The notes below the pieces were generated by a model. The model saw nothing but the letters and a program-made list of their open reading frames with translations. It was not told where the DNA came from and ran no database searches. The position numbers and the translations under genes are program-made. Positions 35,416 through 43,781 of a stretch of DNA of 58,156 nucleotides are shown here, piece by piece. The stretch is from assembly GCA_017461665.1 (NCBI GenBank), contig JAFTXI010000033.1, forward strand, positions 1 through 58,156, written 5' to 3'. Every line of letters begins with the position of its first letter. Positions within the stretch are counted from its first letter, which is position 1. This DNA is from Bacteroidales bacterium (GTDB lineage Bacteria; Bacteroidota; Bacteroidia; Bacteroidales; F082).

Positions 35416-36123
35416 ATGAACATCGACGAATCTAAAATAAGAGAAGCTTTTGAAGAAAAAAACTGGACTGAGATAAAATCACAAGACTCTTGGTCGGTAT
35501 TTAAAATAATGTCGGAATTTGTTACCGGCTACGAAACTCTTTCAAAGATAGGTCCTTGCGTAGCTATATTTGGTTCTGCGCGTACCAAACCCGACAACAA
35601 ATATTACAAGATGGCTGAGGAAGCAGCATATCTCTTGGTAAAAAAAGGCTTCGGCATCATCACCGGCGGCGGTCCCGGAATAATGGAAGCAGGTAATAAA
35701 GGAGCGCACTTCGGAGGCGGAAAAAGCGTCGGACTCAACATCGTTCTCCCTCACGAACAACGTCCTAACGCGTTCATCGACGCCGATAAAAGCATCAACT
35801 TCGACTTCTTCTACGTAAGAAAAACTATGTTTATGCGCTACGCACAAGGATTCATCGCATTCCCAGGTGGCTTCGGCACATTGGACGAACTCTTTGAAGC
35901 TATAACATTGATTCAGACTCACAAACTCGTCTCCTTCCCTATCATCATGGTCGGAAAAGAATATTGGCAACAAATCAACGACTGGTTCAAAAACACCTTA
36001 TTAAAAGAAGGAATGGTGAGCGAGAGCGACTTCGACATCTTCCATGTCGTTGACACCGTGGAAGAAGCCGTCACAATAATCGAAGAATTTTATCATAAAT
36101 ACGCACTGAGACCGAACTTTTAA
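35416..36123 (+). CDS. LOG family Rossmann-fold protein (TIGR00730-type nucleotide phosphoribohydrolase)
   Basis: 235 residues. The family signature GGGPGIMEAGNKGA (about 88-101) and PGGFGTLDELFE (about 152-163) are both intact; these bind and hydrolyse the N-glycosidic bond of nucleoside 5'-monophosphates. Proteins of this type are often annotated as lysine decarboxylases, which is not supported. Physiological roles in Bacteroidetes are unclear. It is followed by a 65-bp spacer of AATTGTAAACTGT-type repeats and then the retropepsin-like gene. The first 35 residues are an extra helical segment before the Rossmann core. Confidence 0.9.
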   Translation: MNIDESKIREAFEEKNWTEIKSQDSWSVFKIMSEFVTGYETLSKIGPCVAIFGSARTKPDNKYYKMAEEAAYLLVKKGFGIITGGGPGIMEAGNKGAHFGGGKSVGLNIVLPHEQRPNAFIDADKSINFDFFYVRKTMFMRYAQGFIAFPGGFGTLDELFEAITLIQTHKLVSFPIIMVGKEYWQQINDWFKNTLLKEGMVSESDFDIFHVVDTVEEAVTIIEEFYHKYALRPNF

Positions 36124-36188
36124 TTAATGTATAATTAACAATTTACAATTATTCTTAACTGTAAATTGTAAACTGTAAATTGTAAACT

Positions 36189-36623
36189 GTGAATTACATA
36201 GAGATACCTATCAATATTGTAAACATCGAAGGTGATGGTTTTCATCTCATCGCTGAGGGTTTTATCAACGACAAAGCTGCGCGTTTCGTCATAGACACCG
36301 GAGCATCAAGAACGGTTTTCGACAAAAACAATATTCTTAATTACATCGACAATCCTGAGTTCTCAGAGAAAGAAGGATTATCTGCTGGCATAGGCGGAAC
36401 AGACATCTCGAGTTTTATATTCTCCATCAAAGAATTACGTTTTGGCGACTTAGTCATCACAGATTATCAGGCTGTAGCGATGGATTTGTCTAACATAAAC
36501 AATTCTTACGCGATGATTAAACTTCCACCCATCGACGGCGTCCTCGGCGGCGATTTATTAATGAAACATAAGGCAGTGATAAGTTATAAGTTAAAGAAAA
36601 TGCGTCTCACTCCAATAAGATAA
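36189..36623 (+). CDS. Retropepsin-like aspartic protease
   Basis: 144 residues, starting with GTG because no in-frame ATG precedes the conserved region. The single active-site motif FVIDTGASRTVFD (about 34-46) is of the retropepsin type, followed by GGTD and a GVLGGDLLMKHKAVISY segment typical of dimeric one-domain aspartic proteases. No signal peptide, so cytosolic. The stop lies 2 nt before the response-regulator start, so the two genes are one unit. The substrate is unknown. Confidence 0.85.
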   Translation: MNYIEIPINIVNIEGDGFHLIAEGFINDKAARFVIDTGASRTVFDKNNILNYIDNPEFSEKEGLSAGIGGTDISSFIFSIKELRFGDLVITDYQAVAMDLSNINNSYAMIKLPPIDGVLGGDLLMKHKAVISYKLKKMRLTPIR

Positions 36624-36625
36624 TC

Positions 36626-37789
36626 ATGGCAAAGATTTTAGTTATAGACGATGAACCTGCTATCCGACGCATACTGCGCGAGATTTTAGAACACGAACAA
36701 TATCAAGTCGATGTGGCAGAATCTGCTATCGAAGCGCTGCCTCTCGTGAAAGAGACAGAATATGACGCGATTTTATGCGACATCAAGATGCCACAGATGG
36801 ATGGCATTGAATTTCTTGAAGAAGCCAAAAAGATAAGCGAAGCTCCCGTCATCATGATTTCTGGTCACGGCACCATTGAGACTGCCGTTGATGCAATAAA
36901 AAAAGGAGCCTTCGATTATATCGCTAAACCACCGGAGTTAAACAGACTACTCATCACTTTGCGCAACGCCTTAGACAAATCGAAACTCATGTCGGAGACC
37001 AAGGCACTGAAGAAAGTCGTCAGTCGCAAGTACGAGATGATTGGAAGTTCTAAGCCAATGATGGAGATACACGAGATGATTGAGAAAGTCGCGCCTACGA
37101 ATGCACGCGTGCTCATCGAGGGCGAGAACGGAACAGGGAAAGAGCTTGTCGCACGCCGACTTCACGAACTCAGCAACCGCTCTTACGCTCCATTCATAGA
37201 AGTCAACTGCGCCGCAATACCGTCGGAGTTGATAGAGAGTCAGCTCTTTGGACACGAGAAAGGCTCGTTCACTTCAGCGATAAAAATGAAAAAAGGCGAC
37301 TTCGAACTCGCCAACAACGGCACTTTATTCTTAGACGAAATCGGCGACATGAGTCTCTCGGCACAAGCTAAAGTATTGAGAGCCTTACAAGAAAACAAGA
37401 TAACACGTGTCGGAGGCGAGAGCGAGATAAATGTCAACGTTAGAATCATAGCAGCGACGAATAAAAACCTTAAAGAAGAGATACAAAAAGGCAACTTTAG
37501 AGAAGATTTATATCACAGGTTAAGCGTGATTATCATCAATGTTCCCCCATTACGCGACAGATTGGACGACATTCCTGAACTGATAAGTTATTTTGTTGAA
37601 AACATCTCAGGTGAGATGGGAAAACCTACCCCGACATTCACGCAAGATGCTATTGAAGAACTACAAAAATATCGTTGGACAGGAAACATCCGCGAGCTTC
37701 ATAACGTCATAGAAAGGTTAGTGATTTTGTGCGGAAACAAGATTTGCAGTGATGATGTGAGGAAGTTTGTACAGCCGCTTATGAATTAA
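36626..37789 (+). CDS. NtrC-family sigma-54-dependent response regulator lacking an HTH domain
   Basis: 387 residues. A receiver domain (1-120) has acidic residues D8-D9, phosphoacceptor D52 and a conserved Lys in AKPPE. A sigma-54-interacting AAA+ domain follows (about 140-380), with Walker A GENGTGKE, the sigma-54 contact loop written GSFTSA, Walker B TLFLDEIG and the R-finger region. The protein ends right after the AAA+ lid (FVQPLMN), so the usual Fis-type DNA-binding helix-turn-helix is absent. It must act through solution contacts or another DNA-binding partner. No sensor kinase is adjacent; it is coupled to the retropepsin-like gene. Confidence 0.9.
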   Translation: MAKILVIDDEPAIRRILREILEHEQYQVDVAESAIEALPLVKETEYDAILCDIKMPQMDGIEFLEEAKKISEAPVIMISGHGTIETAVDAIKKGAFDYIAKPPELNRLLITLRNALDKSKLMSETKALKKVVSRKYEMIGSSKPMMEIHEMIEKVAPTNARVLIEGENGTGKELVARRLHELSNRSYAPFIEVNCAAIPSELIESQLFGHEKGSFTSAIKMKKGDFELANNGTLFLDEIGDMSLSAQAKVLRALQENKITRVGGESEINVNVRIIAATNKNLKEEIQKGNFREDLYHRLSVIIINVPPLRDRLDDIPELISYFVENISGEMGKPTPTFTQDAIEELQKYRWTGNIRELHNVIERLVILCGNKICSDDVRKFVQPLMN

Positions 37790-37844
37790 TTCATAATTCA
37801 TAGTACATAATTCATAATTACTTTTTTATTTGAAATAAAAAGTG

Positions 37845-37852
37845 TATTTTTG
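37845..37852 (+). promoter_or_regulatory. -7 element of tmRNA
   Basis: TATTTTTG matches TAnnTTTG. Inferred initiation near 37859 would leave a leader of about 57 nt to be removed by RNase P. Confidence 0.45.
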
Positions 37853-37915
37853 CACGATAATTGATACGCAATTATGCATTATGAATTAAGCATTATGCAT
37901 TGTTCATTGAAATTT

Positions 37916-38314
37916 GGGGTTGACTGGTTTTGACAGCTTGTAGAATGGTCATGTAAGCATGTTGAGCCTTGCAGTTAAGCTCATTAATCTTGGCTGCGAA
38001 AAATTAATTGGCGAAAATAACTACGCTCTCGCTGCTTGATCGAAGAACAGTAGATCGTTGCTTAATTAGTCCACAAGGTGGATTAACGGGACATCTCGCG
38101 GATGGACTTTCCTGATTCCGGTCCGGATACGAGGTGCTCATCAATTTCGGGATAGCGATGCAGAAGCTCCGGCTGCATAGCGAAATTTAGGAGATAAGGT
38201 CGAGTTTAGGGTGTCTGTTTCCTTGCTCGGCTCGAAAACCAACAACAGAATAAACATGTAGAAAGCATGGGTGTTCCTTGTTTGGACGAGGGTTCGACTC
38301 CCTCCAGCTCCACC
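37916..38314 (+). ncRNA. ssrA: Transfer-messenger RNA (tmRNA)
   Basis: The 5' end GGGGTTGACTGGTTTTGACAG and the 3' tRNA-like end with GGTTCGACTCC and CAGCTCC form the alanine-tRNA-like half; the acceptor arms GGGGTTG/CAGCTCC pair with one G-U. The tag frame lies at 38010-38039 and encodes GENNYALAA with a TGA stop. The RNA is about 400 nt, normal for tmRNA. It rescues stalled ribosomes and marks products for proteolysis. The CCA end appears to be added post-transcriptionally. The 3' end borders the ten-gene operon region. Confidence 0.97.
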
Positions 38315-38336
38315 CCTATTGGATTTTAATCCACAA

Positions 38337-38374
38337 AAAACACTAATATATTCGAGACATATTAGTGTTTTTTT
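38337..38374 (+). terminator. Terminator of tmRNA
   Basis: An 11-bp stem AACACTAATAT/ATATTAGTGTT with a 9-nt loop, followed by TTTTT. The A-run on its left side makes it usable from the minus strand too, so it may also end the operon that runs toward it. Confidence 0.9.
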
Positions 38375-38430
38375 GTTAGTTGTAATGAGAACTTGTGTTA
38401 TCAAATTATTTCCTATAACATCACTATTGT

Positions 38431-39204
38431 TTATTCTGTAACAGGACGCACTGCTCGACCAGAACTATAGTCGGCGCAGTATACATCGAGACTACCACTA
38501 TCGAAGTATAGACTTCCTGCACCATAGCTACTACCCATGTACCGCGTAGAACTCCAATAGCTTCCGTGATCACCAGTATCTGGTGTCGATAATAATCCGT
38601 AGTAGCTATCGTAGTATCTATATCCAGCAGCAGGTAAAAAGATACTATTACCATTAGGTCCTGTCACCTTATAACCGTTATTACCATCTATGGAAGTCCA
38701 TGTCCAAAGACAGTTGATTATCAACTCTTGGAATTCCGCTACTGTCGGTAAACGCCATGTACCACCCCATTGCTTTACTGCATCAAATGCGTCACTATTT
38801 GTCATATCATCATTGTGTGTCAAATAACTTCCATATTCAGATAATGAACTTGCACCATAATTACATGTCGCCCACTTCAAGCCACTTGGCAATCCAAGAT
38901 CAACCCAATCATAACCATTTTTACTACCATGTGTCCTTGCAAACTGTGTTTGCTTTTCATCTTCTACTTCTGGTTTAGCTTCTTGTTTTGCTTTTGTTTT
39001 CACCTCTAATTCTGCCTTCAATCTTACTTGTTTTTGTTTAGTATTATCATATTGATAATATCCGAAGCCACATAATGCAAGAATAACTATTACTACTGCT
39101 ATCGTTATCGATAATGGTTTCATTTTCTTTTTCACCTTTATTTCACGGTATTCGCAATATTTGCTGTCATTAGAAATTTCTTCGCCACAATGAGGACATT
39201 TCAT
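38431..39204 (-). CDS. Membrane-anchored FISUMP-domain protein; candidate DGR-type variable C-terminus
   Basis: 257 residues. An N-terminal zinc-ribbon-like start (CPHCGEEISNDSKYC) has lost its fourth Cys. One transmembrane helix follows (about 31-48), then a charged coiled stretch (KAELEVKTKAKQEAKPEVED). The C-terminal FISUMP-type domain (about 95-257) begins YDWVDLGLPSGLKWATCN. Its last 65 residues are dominated by Tyr, Ser, Gly and Asp with NNC/NNT codons (RYYDSYYG, YMGSSYGAGSLYFDSGS), ending in the conserved GRAVRPV. FISUMP/C-lectin domains are known DGR targets, so this could be a variable repeat served by a distant template; no matching template is in the window. It is the last gene of the ten-gene operon and may be its external sensor. 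Confidence 0.75.
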   Translation of the reverse strand: MKCPHCGEEISNDSKYCEYREIKVKKKMKPLSITIAVVIVILALCGFGYYQYDNTKQKQVRLKAELEVKTKAKQEAKPEVEDEKQTQFARTHGSKNGYDWVDLGLPSGLKWATCNYGASSLSEYGSYLTHNDDMTNSDAFDAVKQWGGTWRLPTVAEFQELIINCLWTWTSIDGNNGYKVTGPNGNSIFLPAAGYRYYDSYYGLLSTPDTGDHGSYWSSTRYMGSSYGAGSLYFDSGSLDVYCADYSSGRAVRPVTE

Positions 39205-39362
39205 ACTATTTTATTTTTCATTTTATTTTTTTCTATATCTTTTTTCACGTCGTTTTTTTAAACCACTTGACGGAAATAAATCAAATGAATTGAATACGTT
39301 AAACACCACAAAGGTGACGTCTCCACATACATTTTTTATTTATTTATCTTGATATAATTATT

Positions 39363-39752
39363 TCAATCAAAGAAAATAACCTCGCCGAGATTGTAACCAT
39401 AAGTGGAAGTAATGTTTAGCAAAACTTCTTCTCTTGTGGCGTATTCATAACAATATTGTGTTTCAATGTAAAGTGATGTGCCGCATATTTGGTATAAGTT
39501 ACTGCTGACACGAGTTATCTCGACATCATATCTTCCACGGTCTATCTCTGTTGGAATAAGAACTGCTTCTACCTCTTCGATATTACCCCAACTATTGATA
39601 GCCTTAGAACCTTTATCAAGTTCTATCTTTTCATAGATTTTAGTAATTGTGTAAGCTTCAGTTTCTTGGGAATGCTTCGGTGTTGCAGAGACAAACAGCG
39701 TAAGACAAAGTGAAAGTGTTAATATTTTAACGATTGTTTTCATAATAGACAT
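39363..39752 (-). CDS. Small secreted protein of unknown function
   Basis: 129 residues from the ATG at 39752 (126 from the alternative at 39743). A signal peptide (KTIVKILTLSLCLTLFVSA) precedes a compact domain with three cysteines (ICGTSLYIETQYCYEY). No recognisable family. A longer start at 39788 would place charged residues before the signal peptide and is disfavoured. It lies between the trypsin-like lipoprotein and the FISUMP protein in the same orientation and probably belongs to the operon; the 158-bp gap to the FISUMP gene is the largest in the series. Confidence 0.55.
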   Translation of the reverse strand: MSIMKTIVKILTLSLCLTLFVSATPKHSQETEAYTITKIYEKIELDKGSKAINSWGNIEEVEAVLIPTEIDRGRYDVEITRVSSNLYQICGTSLYIETQYCYEYATREEVLLNITSTYGYNLGEVIFFD

Positions 39753-39807
39753 TTTATTTTTCTTGTAATTTTTATTTATACAAAACATGAATAGTGTCTC
39801 TCTACTA

Positions 39808-40575
39808 TTACTTCACGTATGGTCTAACAACGTTAATATCAACTGCAAAATTCAAGTTAGCACCAGAACTTTCTATGCCTGCCGTAGTTATGCCAATGAC
39901 TTCTCCATATTCGTTGATAAGCGCGCCACCACTGCTACCATGATCTATTGGAGCATTTATTTGAATCAAGTTATCTCCTCTAAGTTGTGATATTTCACCA
40001 GACGAAAATGTGTTTTCCAATCCTAAGGGACTGCCTATTGTGTAAACTTTTTCTCCTACTTTAGGAATCCTCTTTCCTACTGGAATATAGCTGAACGTAC
40101 GTCCTTGTGACTCAACTTGAAATATAATAAAATCGTTATCTTTACTTTTTGCGATTACATTTCTTATTTTGTAAGTATGTCCACTTGATAATTTAATTGT
40201 CTCATAACCAACTGTTGTTCCTTCAAAGACATGATAATTACTTACTCCTATTCCTGAGGAGGAAACAAAAAATCCCGAACCATGATAATCATTCCATCCG
40301 TCAGAAGTATAAATCATAAAGACAGCAGGATTGTATTTTTCAAAAATCTGCGAACCATTTAGTATTTTACTATCAACAGACGTAGATGCTACTGGAGCAT
40401 CAGTATGTGTAGTTCTTACTTCTTGAGTATTTCTTGTTGAATGCCTACGACTTTGCTGTTGAGTTCGTTCTTGTGTATATGAATTTCTCGTATTCGTATG
40501 AACGCCCTCACGTCTTCTGACACAAGAAAATAAAAGTAATAATATACAAATTCCTAATATGATTCTTTTCATCAT
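39808..40575 (-). CDS. Trypsin-like serine protease lipoprotein
   Basis: 255 residues. The signal ends in a lipobox (LLLLFSC), predicting lipid anchoring. A low-complexity Arg/Thr/Gln/Ser linker follows (about 20-70). The chymotrypsin-fold protease domain has His in SNYHVF, Asp in SKDNDFIIFQV and the nucleophile in DHGSSGGALIN, so the triad is complete. It resembles S1C/DegP-type proteases without a PDZ domain. The first ATG overlaps the stop of the ZorB-like gene (4 nt), so it is coupled to the motor genes. It could process a surface partner on activation, but the substrate is unknown. Confidence 0.88.
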   Translation of the reverse strand: MMKRIILGICILLLLFSCVRRREGVHTNTRNSYTQERTQQQSRRHSTRNTQEVRTTHTDAPVASTSVDSKILNGSQIFEKYNPAVFMIYTSDGWNDYHGSGFFVSSSGIGVSNYHVFEGTTVGYETIKLSSGHTYKIRNVIAKSKDNDFIIFQVESQGRTFSYIPVGKRIPKVGEKVYTIGSPLGLENTFSSGEISQLRGDNLIQINAPIDHGSSGGALINEYGEVIGITTAGIESSGANLNFAVDINVVRPYVK

Positions 40576-41249
40576 CTGATTTCTCCTGGTTTTGGAATTA
40601 TATGAATAACAAATCGTTGATTCTTTTTATTATGTCTATTGTCAGGCAATTCCCTAAACTTGCTAGCCTTACCACTTCCTGATATAATCACTTCACAATT
40701 ATGTATTCCGCCTGTTTCATCAAAATATATTTTTTGACTTGACCAAAACTTAACAAGACTTAAAGCTCTACTATAACTTAGTTCATAATTGCTTTGATAT
40801 CCATCATTTGATGTTTGACCTTCAATAATAAGCAAAAACTTAGCCTCTGGATTATCTTTTTGGGCTTTTAACATTGACTGTCTTATCGACTCTCCCGCTT
40901 TAGCCAATGTACGCCTTACATTGACAGGAATATCATTGATATCCGAACTATATCTTTTAAAAGACACTGTAATATTTTTCAACGTGTGTCGTTTATAGTT
41001 TTCATCAAACTTAAAATAATTTGTATCAATTGTTTGAGTAGCTTCCTGTATCTCTATTATTTTATTGATTTGCGCTTGCGTAATATCTCTTTCAATACGC
41101 ATTGCTTCTCGTTCTTCGCCGATTTTAACCATTTCCTTGTGAAGTAATGCCACCGTAACAACAAACAATACCAGCATTATAAAGAACATACTGGTCATCA
41201 AGTCAGAATAGCTTGTCCAAAAAAACGATTCTTTTTTGTTTTTCTTCAT
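40572..41249 (-). CDS. ZorB/MotB-like protein: one membrane helix plus OmpA peptidoglycan-binding domain
   Basis: 225 residues. The N-terminus FFWTSYSDLMTSMFFIMLVL places an Asp (D16) at the start of the only membrane helix, where MotB and ZorB have their proton-binding Asp. A coiled linker (about 40-70) leads to an OmpA/MotB-like domain (about 85-220) with LLIIEGQTSNDG and NYELSYSRALSLVKFW, the peptidoglycan-binding elements. It should form the stator partner of the ZorA-like protein encoded directly upstream with a 4-nt overlap. The similarity to Zorya ZorB is by architecture; sequence-level identity cannot be measured here. Confidence 0.82.
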   Translation of the reverse strand: MKKNKKESFFWTSYSDLMTSMFFIMLVLFVVTVALLHKEMVKIGEEREAMRIERDITQAQINKIIEIQEATQTIDTNYFKFDENYKRHTLKNITVSFKRYSSDINDIPVNVRRTLAKAGESIRQSMLKAQKDNPEAKFLLIIEGQTSNDGYQSNYELSYSRALSLVKFWSSQKIYFDETGGIHNCEVIISGSGKASKFRELPDNRHNKKNQRFVIHIIPKPGEIR

Positions 41250-42997
41250 ATCAGATTATATGATTTTAAAACCTTAAGAACAAGAAATGCAATTACCAAC
41301 AGACATGTCAAACAAACCAAGGAGCCACCGACTATCAGCAAAACTTTTGTCCATTTTGGCAAACTCTTTTGCACAATAGGAGTACCATTGTTACTAAATC
41401 CAACTCTTATTGAATTACGTTCCTTTATTTCTGATGCCAGAAAATTTATCGATGAAATCAATGTGTCCAAACGTCTATTCTGTTCATTTGAGGATTTCTC
41501 TGCTGTTTTTTCCATTTTTTCTAGACTTGCTTTAACCGCTGTAAGGTTTTTCAGTTCCTCTATTAAAGCTGTTGTTTCTTTAAGTTTTTCTTGCAAAATA
41601 TTTTGTTGTATAGCTGAAGATTTTTCAAGTTCAACAAATTGTTTACCAACATTCTCTTGCATCTTTATCAAAGCTTCCTGCAAGGCATCGTCAACCACAC
41701 CTACTGCCTTGGTCATTTCAGATTTTCTATTTTGGATTTGTTGCAGTTCTGCCTCAAAAAATTGTCCAAGTCTTTCGATGGTTTTCATTCTTTCTTCACC
41801 TTCATCAAGTTTTTCATTGAGTTCTTTAACCTGAGTCAGATATTTTTCAGAATTTTTAAGATATTTACCAAGTTTTGATAATTGTTCGGAATATTCTGAA
41901 ATATGCTGCGTTACATCTCCTAATTCTTGGGTGCTATCTTTCAACTTATCGTAGATTGTAATATTTGCAGTTGCTATTTCATTTATTCTCAATTCTTTTA
42001 TTGATTGAAGGACTTCCGCTTGACCTCTATAAGATTCATTAACCTTATCTAATGTTGCACTTAATTCTTTTGTATTTTCAGAGAATGTAGTGTTAAAATC
42101 TCTAAGATTTTGTCCCATTTTCACTAAAGTGCCGGAAACATCAGAAGACAACTGTGGCAATAGCTCAGACTGAATCCAACTTAAGAACTTATCTTTACCT
42201 TCCTCTTCATTCCTTTTTGCATTTTTGAAAATATACGAAGCAATGGTTGTTAACAATATACCCACAAAACTGGCTATCATCGCCAACGCAATTCCACTCA
42301 ACAAGGCAGAAACGCCCTCACTACCAGAATCATCTGATTTTAATTTAAGCTCTGTATTTTCACTCTTTACATAATCAATCAATTTATTCGCTTTAAGTTC
42401 ATCTATTACTCCACCTTCTTCAATAATTATTATATGGTCACTTTTAACTTCTTGTGCTGATTTTCTACCTACAATATCACTTACATCAGTTGTGCTATTA
42501 ATCAAATCATAATTACTATCTAATAAAGATGATAATCCACCGCTAAAGACTAAGAATGCAACGCCAACAATGATTCCTAGAACTGTACCCATTAAGCCTG
42601 TGTATAAAGGTGTGGGAATTTGAGTGTCTATTTCATTCTCTTTTGCATCACAATTTCTTTCAACTATATCTTTCATAAGATGATAGTCGCTTGCAGCGCC
42701 TTTATTTTTACGCAAATAAGTGTTTAGACTTGATATTATTCTCTCGAAAATAGAATCATGACTTCTACCATGACTAAAACCATCGAAAAGTTCATCATCA
42801 ATATCATCCGTCTCGTTTCCAACAACTATCTTCTTTCCCTTTAAAAAGATTTCCGAATCTTGAGCATACAAGCAATTTGTTGAATTTGGGAAAATATTTG
42901 AGAAACTGTTTATTTCTTTATATGTTTTGCTAAAGAAGTATATCTGAACTCCAATAATCAGCAAAACTATAATCCCTATTACGATATAGTGTACCAT
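41246..42997 (-). CDS. ZorA/MotA-TolQ-ExbB-like ion channel with long coiled-coil tail
   Basis: 583 residues. There is an N-terminal helix (about 3-22), a cytoplasmic loop, then a MotA/TolQ-type helix pair: TPLYTGLMGTVLGIIVGVAF (about 132-152) and VSALLSGIALAMIASFVGIL (about 232-252). A soluble domain (FLSWIQSELLPQL) and a long coiled coil (about 300-545) follow, with a final helix WTKVLLIVGGSLVCLTCLLV near the C-terminus. The core matches Zorya ZorA, where the long tail projects into the cytoplasm, but the extra C-terminal membrane helix is not something I recall for ZorA. An insertion between the helices (about 155-230) is also unusual. It pairs with the ZorB-like gene. Confidence 0.8.
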   Translation of the reverse strand: MVHYIVIGIIVLLIIGVQIYFFSKTYKEINSFSNIFPNSTNCLYAQDSEIFLKGKKIVVGNETDDIDDELFDGFSHGRSHDSIFERIISSLNTYLRKNKGAASDYHLMKDIVERNCDAKENEIDTQIPTPLYTGLMGTVLGIIVGVAFLVFSGGLSSLLDSNYDLINSTTDVSDIVGRKSAQEVKSDHIIIIEEGGVIDELKANKLIDYVKSENTELKLKSDDSGSEGVSALLSGIALAMIASFVGILLTTIASYIFKNAKRNEEEGKDKFLSWIQSELLPQLSSDVSGTLVKMGQNLRDFNTTFSENTKELSATLDKVNESYRGQAEVLQSIKELRINEIATANITIYDKLKDSTQELGDVTQHISEYSEQLSKLGKYLKNSEKYLTQVKELNEKLDEGEERMKTIERLGQFFEAELQQIQNRKSEMTKAVGVVDDALQEALIKMQENVGKQFVELEKSSAIQQNILQEKLKETTALIEELKNLTAVKASLEKMEKTAEKSSNEQNRRLDTLISSINFLASEIKERNSIRVGFSNNGTPIVQKSLPKWTKVLLIVGGSLVCLTCLLVIAFLVLKVLKSYNLI

Positions 42998-43001
42998 TAT
43001 T

Positions 43002-43775
43002 TTATACGAATTTTACGTTAGCTTTTTTGATAACTTTCCAAAAACCATCACCTGTTTTTTGCGCAAAACCAGAATCGCAGCCTTCAATGGTATTTCCATT
43101 ACCTAACTTATTACACGCCCCATTAATATAATCCTCACAACCAATAACTAACTCTTTTGCATCTTCGTACAATTCAAATTTAGCATTGTAATCATCTTCA
43201 AGTAAAAGTGTGTAAATTGTTTTATCCTTTGGTTGTTCAGAGACTTCCATAAAACACATATTAGCATCAACGGCAGATGCAAATAATTTTTTTATAATTA
43301 CAGTTGCTGGTTGAGGTTGAGGTTGTTGCTGTTGATATTGATCTGTGTTATACTTAACGGTCTGAGATTCTTTCTCATCGAGTCGTTTGCACTCGAGAAC
43401 TCGGTCAACAATAAGATTTATATCTGCCTCTGATAATTTATAGGGTTCAATTCTTGTCTTCACATTTTGAGGCATATTCCATTTCAAGTCATCAAGTTTT
43501 CCATCTAACTCACTGTATCTTTTTTTAGACTTTTCATCTACCCTAACAGATAAGGTCATGGCAAATGCAGCATTCGCTAACATTGAAATAATTAATGCAG
43601 TCCAGATTATTGTATTGTTTTTCGTTTTAGATTTAGAATTTTCCCTAACAGAAACTTTTTCTACATTCTCATTTTTAGAAGTATTTGTTTCTTTATTACT
43701 TCTATTACAAGATGTTAAAAGTATTGTGTTGACAAAAAACAACACAGAAATAATTATTATTTGTAATCTTTTCAT
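43002..43775 (-). CDS. Membrane protein/lipoprotein of the motor operon, unknown function
   Basis: 257 residues. A signal with a lipobox-like LLTSC (about Cys23) is followed by a polar region and a second hydrophobic helix (IIWTALIISMLANAAFAMTL, about 58-77). A charged segment, a Gln/Pro-rich linker (YQQQQPQPQPATV) and a C-terminal domain follow, the last with LYEDAKELVIGCEDYINGAC. The two hydrophobic segments make a lipoprotein or two-helix membrane protein equally possible. It sits 4 nt from the ZorA-like gene and 6 nt from the actin-like gene. No family recognised. Confidence 0.6.
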   Translation of the reverse strand: MKRLQIIIISVLFFVNTILLTSCNRSNKETNTSKNENVEKVSVRENSKSKTKNNTIIWTALIISMLANAAFAMTLSVRVDEKSKKRYSELDGKLDDLKWNMPQNVKTRIEPYKLSEADINLIVDRVLECKRLDEKESQTVKYNTDQYQQQQPQPQPATVIIKKLFASAVDANMCFMEVSEQPKDKTIYTLLLEDDYNAKFELYEDAKELVIGCEDYINGACNKLGNGNTIEGCDSGFAQKTGDGFWKVIKKANVKFV

Positions 43776-43781
43776 ATTCGT

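Noticed and set aside
38141-38404. A minus-strand open frame
   Set aside because: Overlaps the tmRNA 3' half and its terminator; no family features.
40572-42997. A complete Zorya defence system
   Set aside because: Only ZorA/ZorB-like proteins are present; no ZorC/ZorD helicase or ZorE nuclease is found in the operon.
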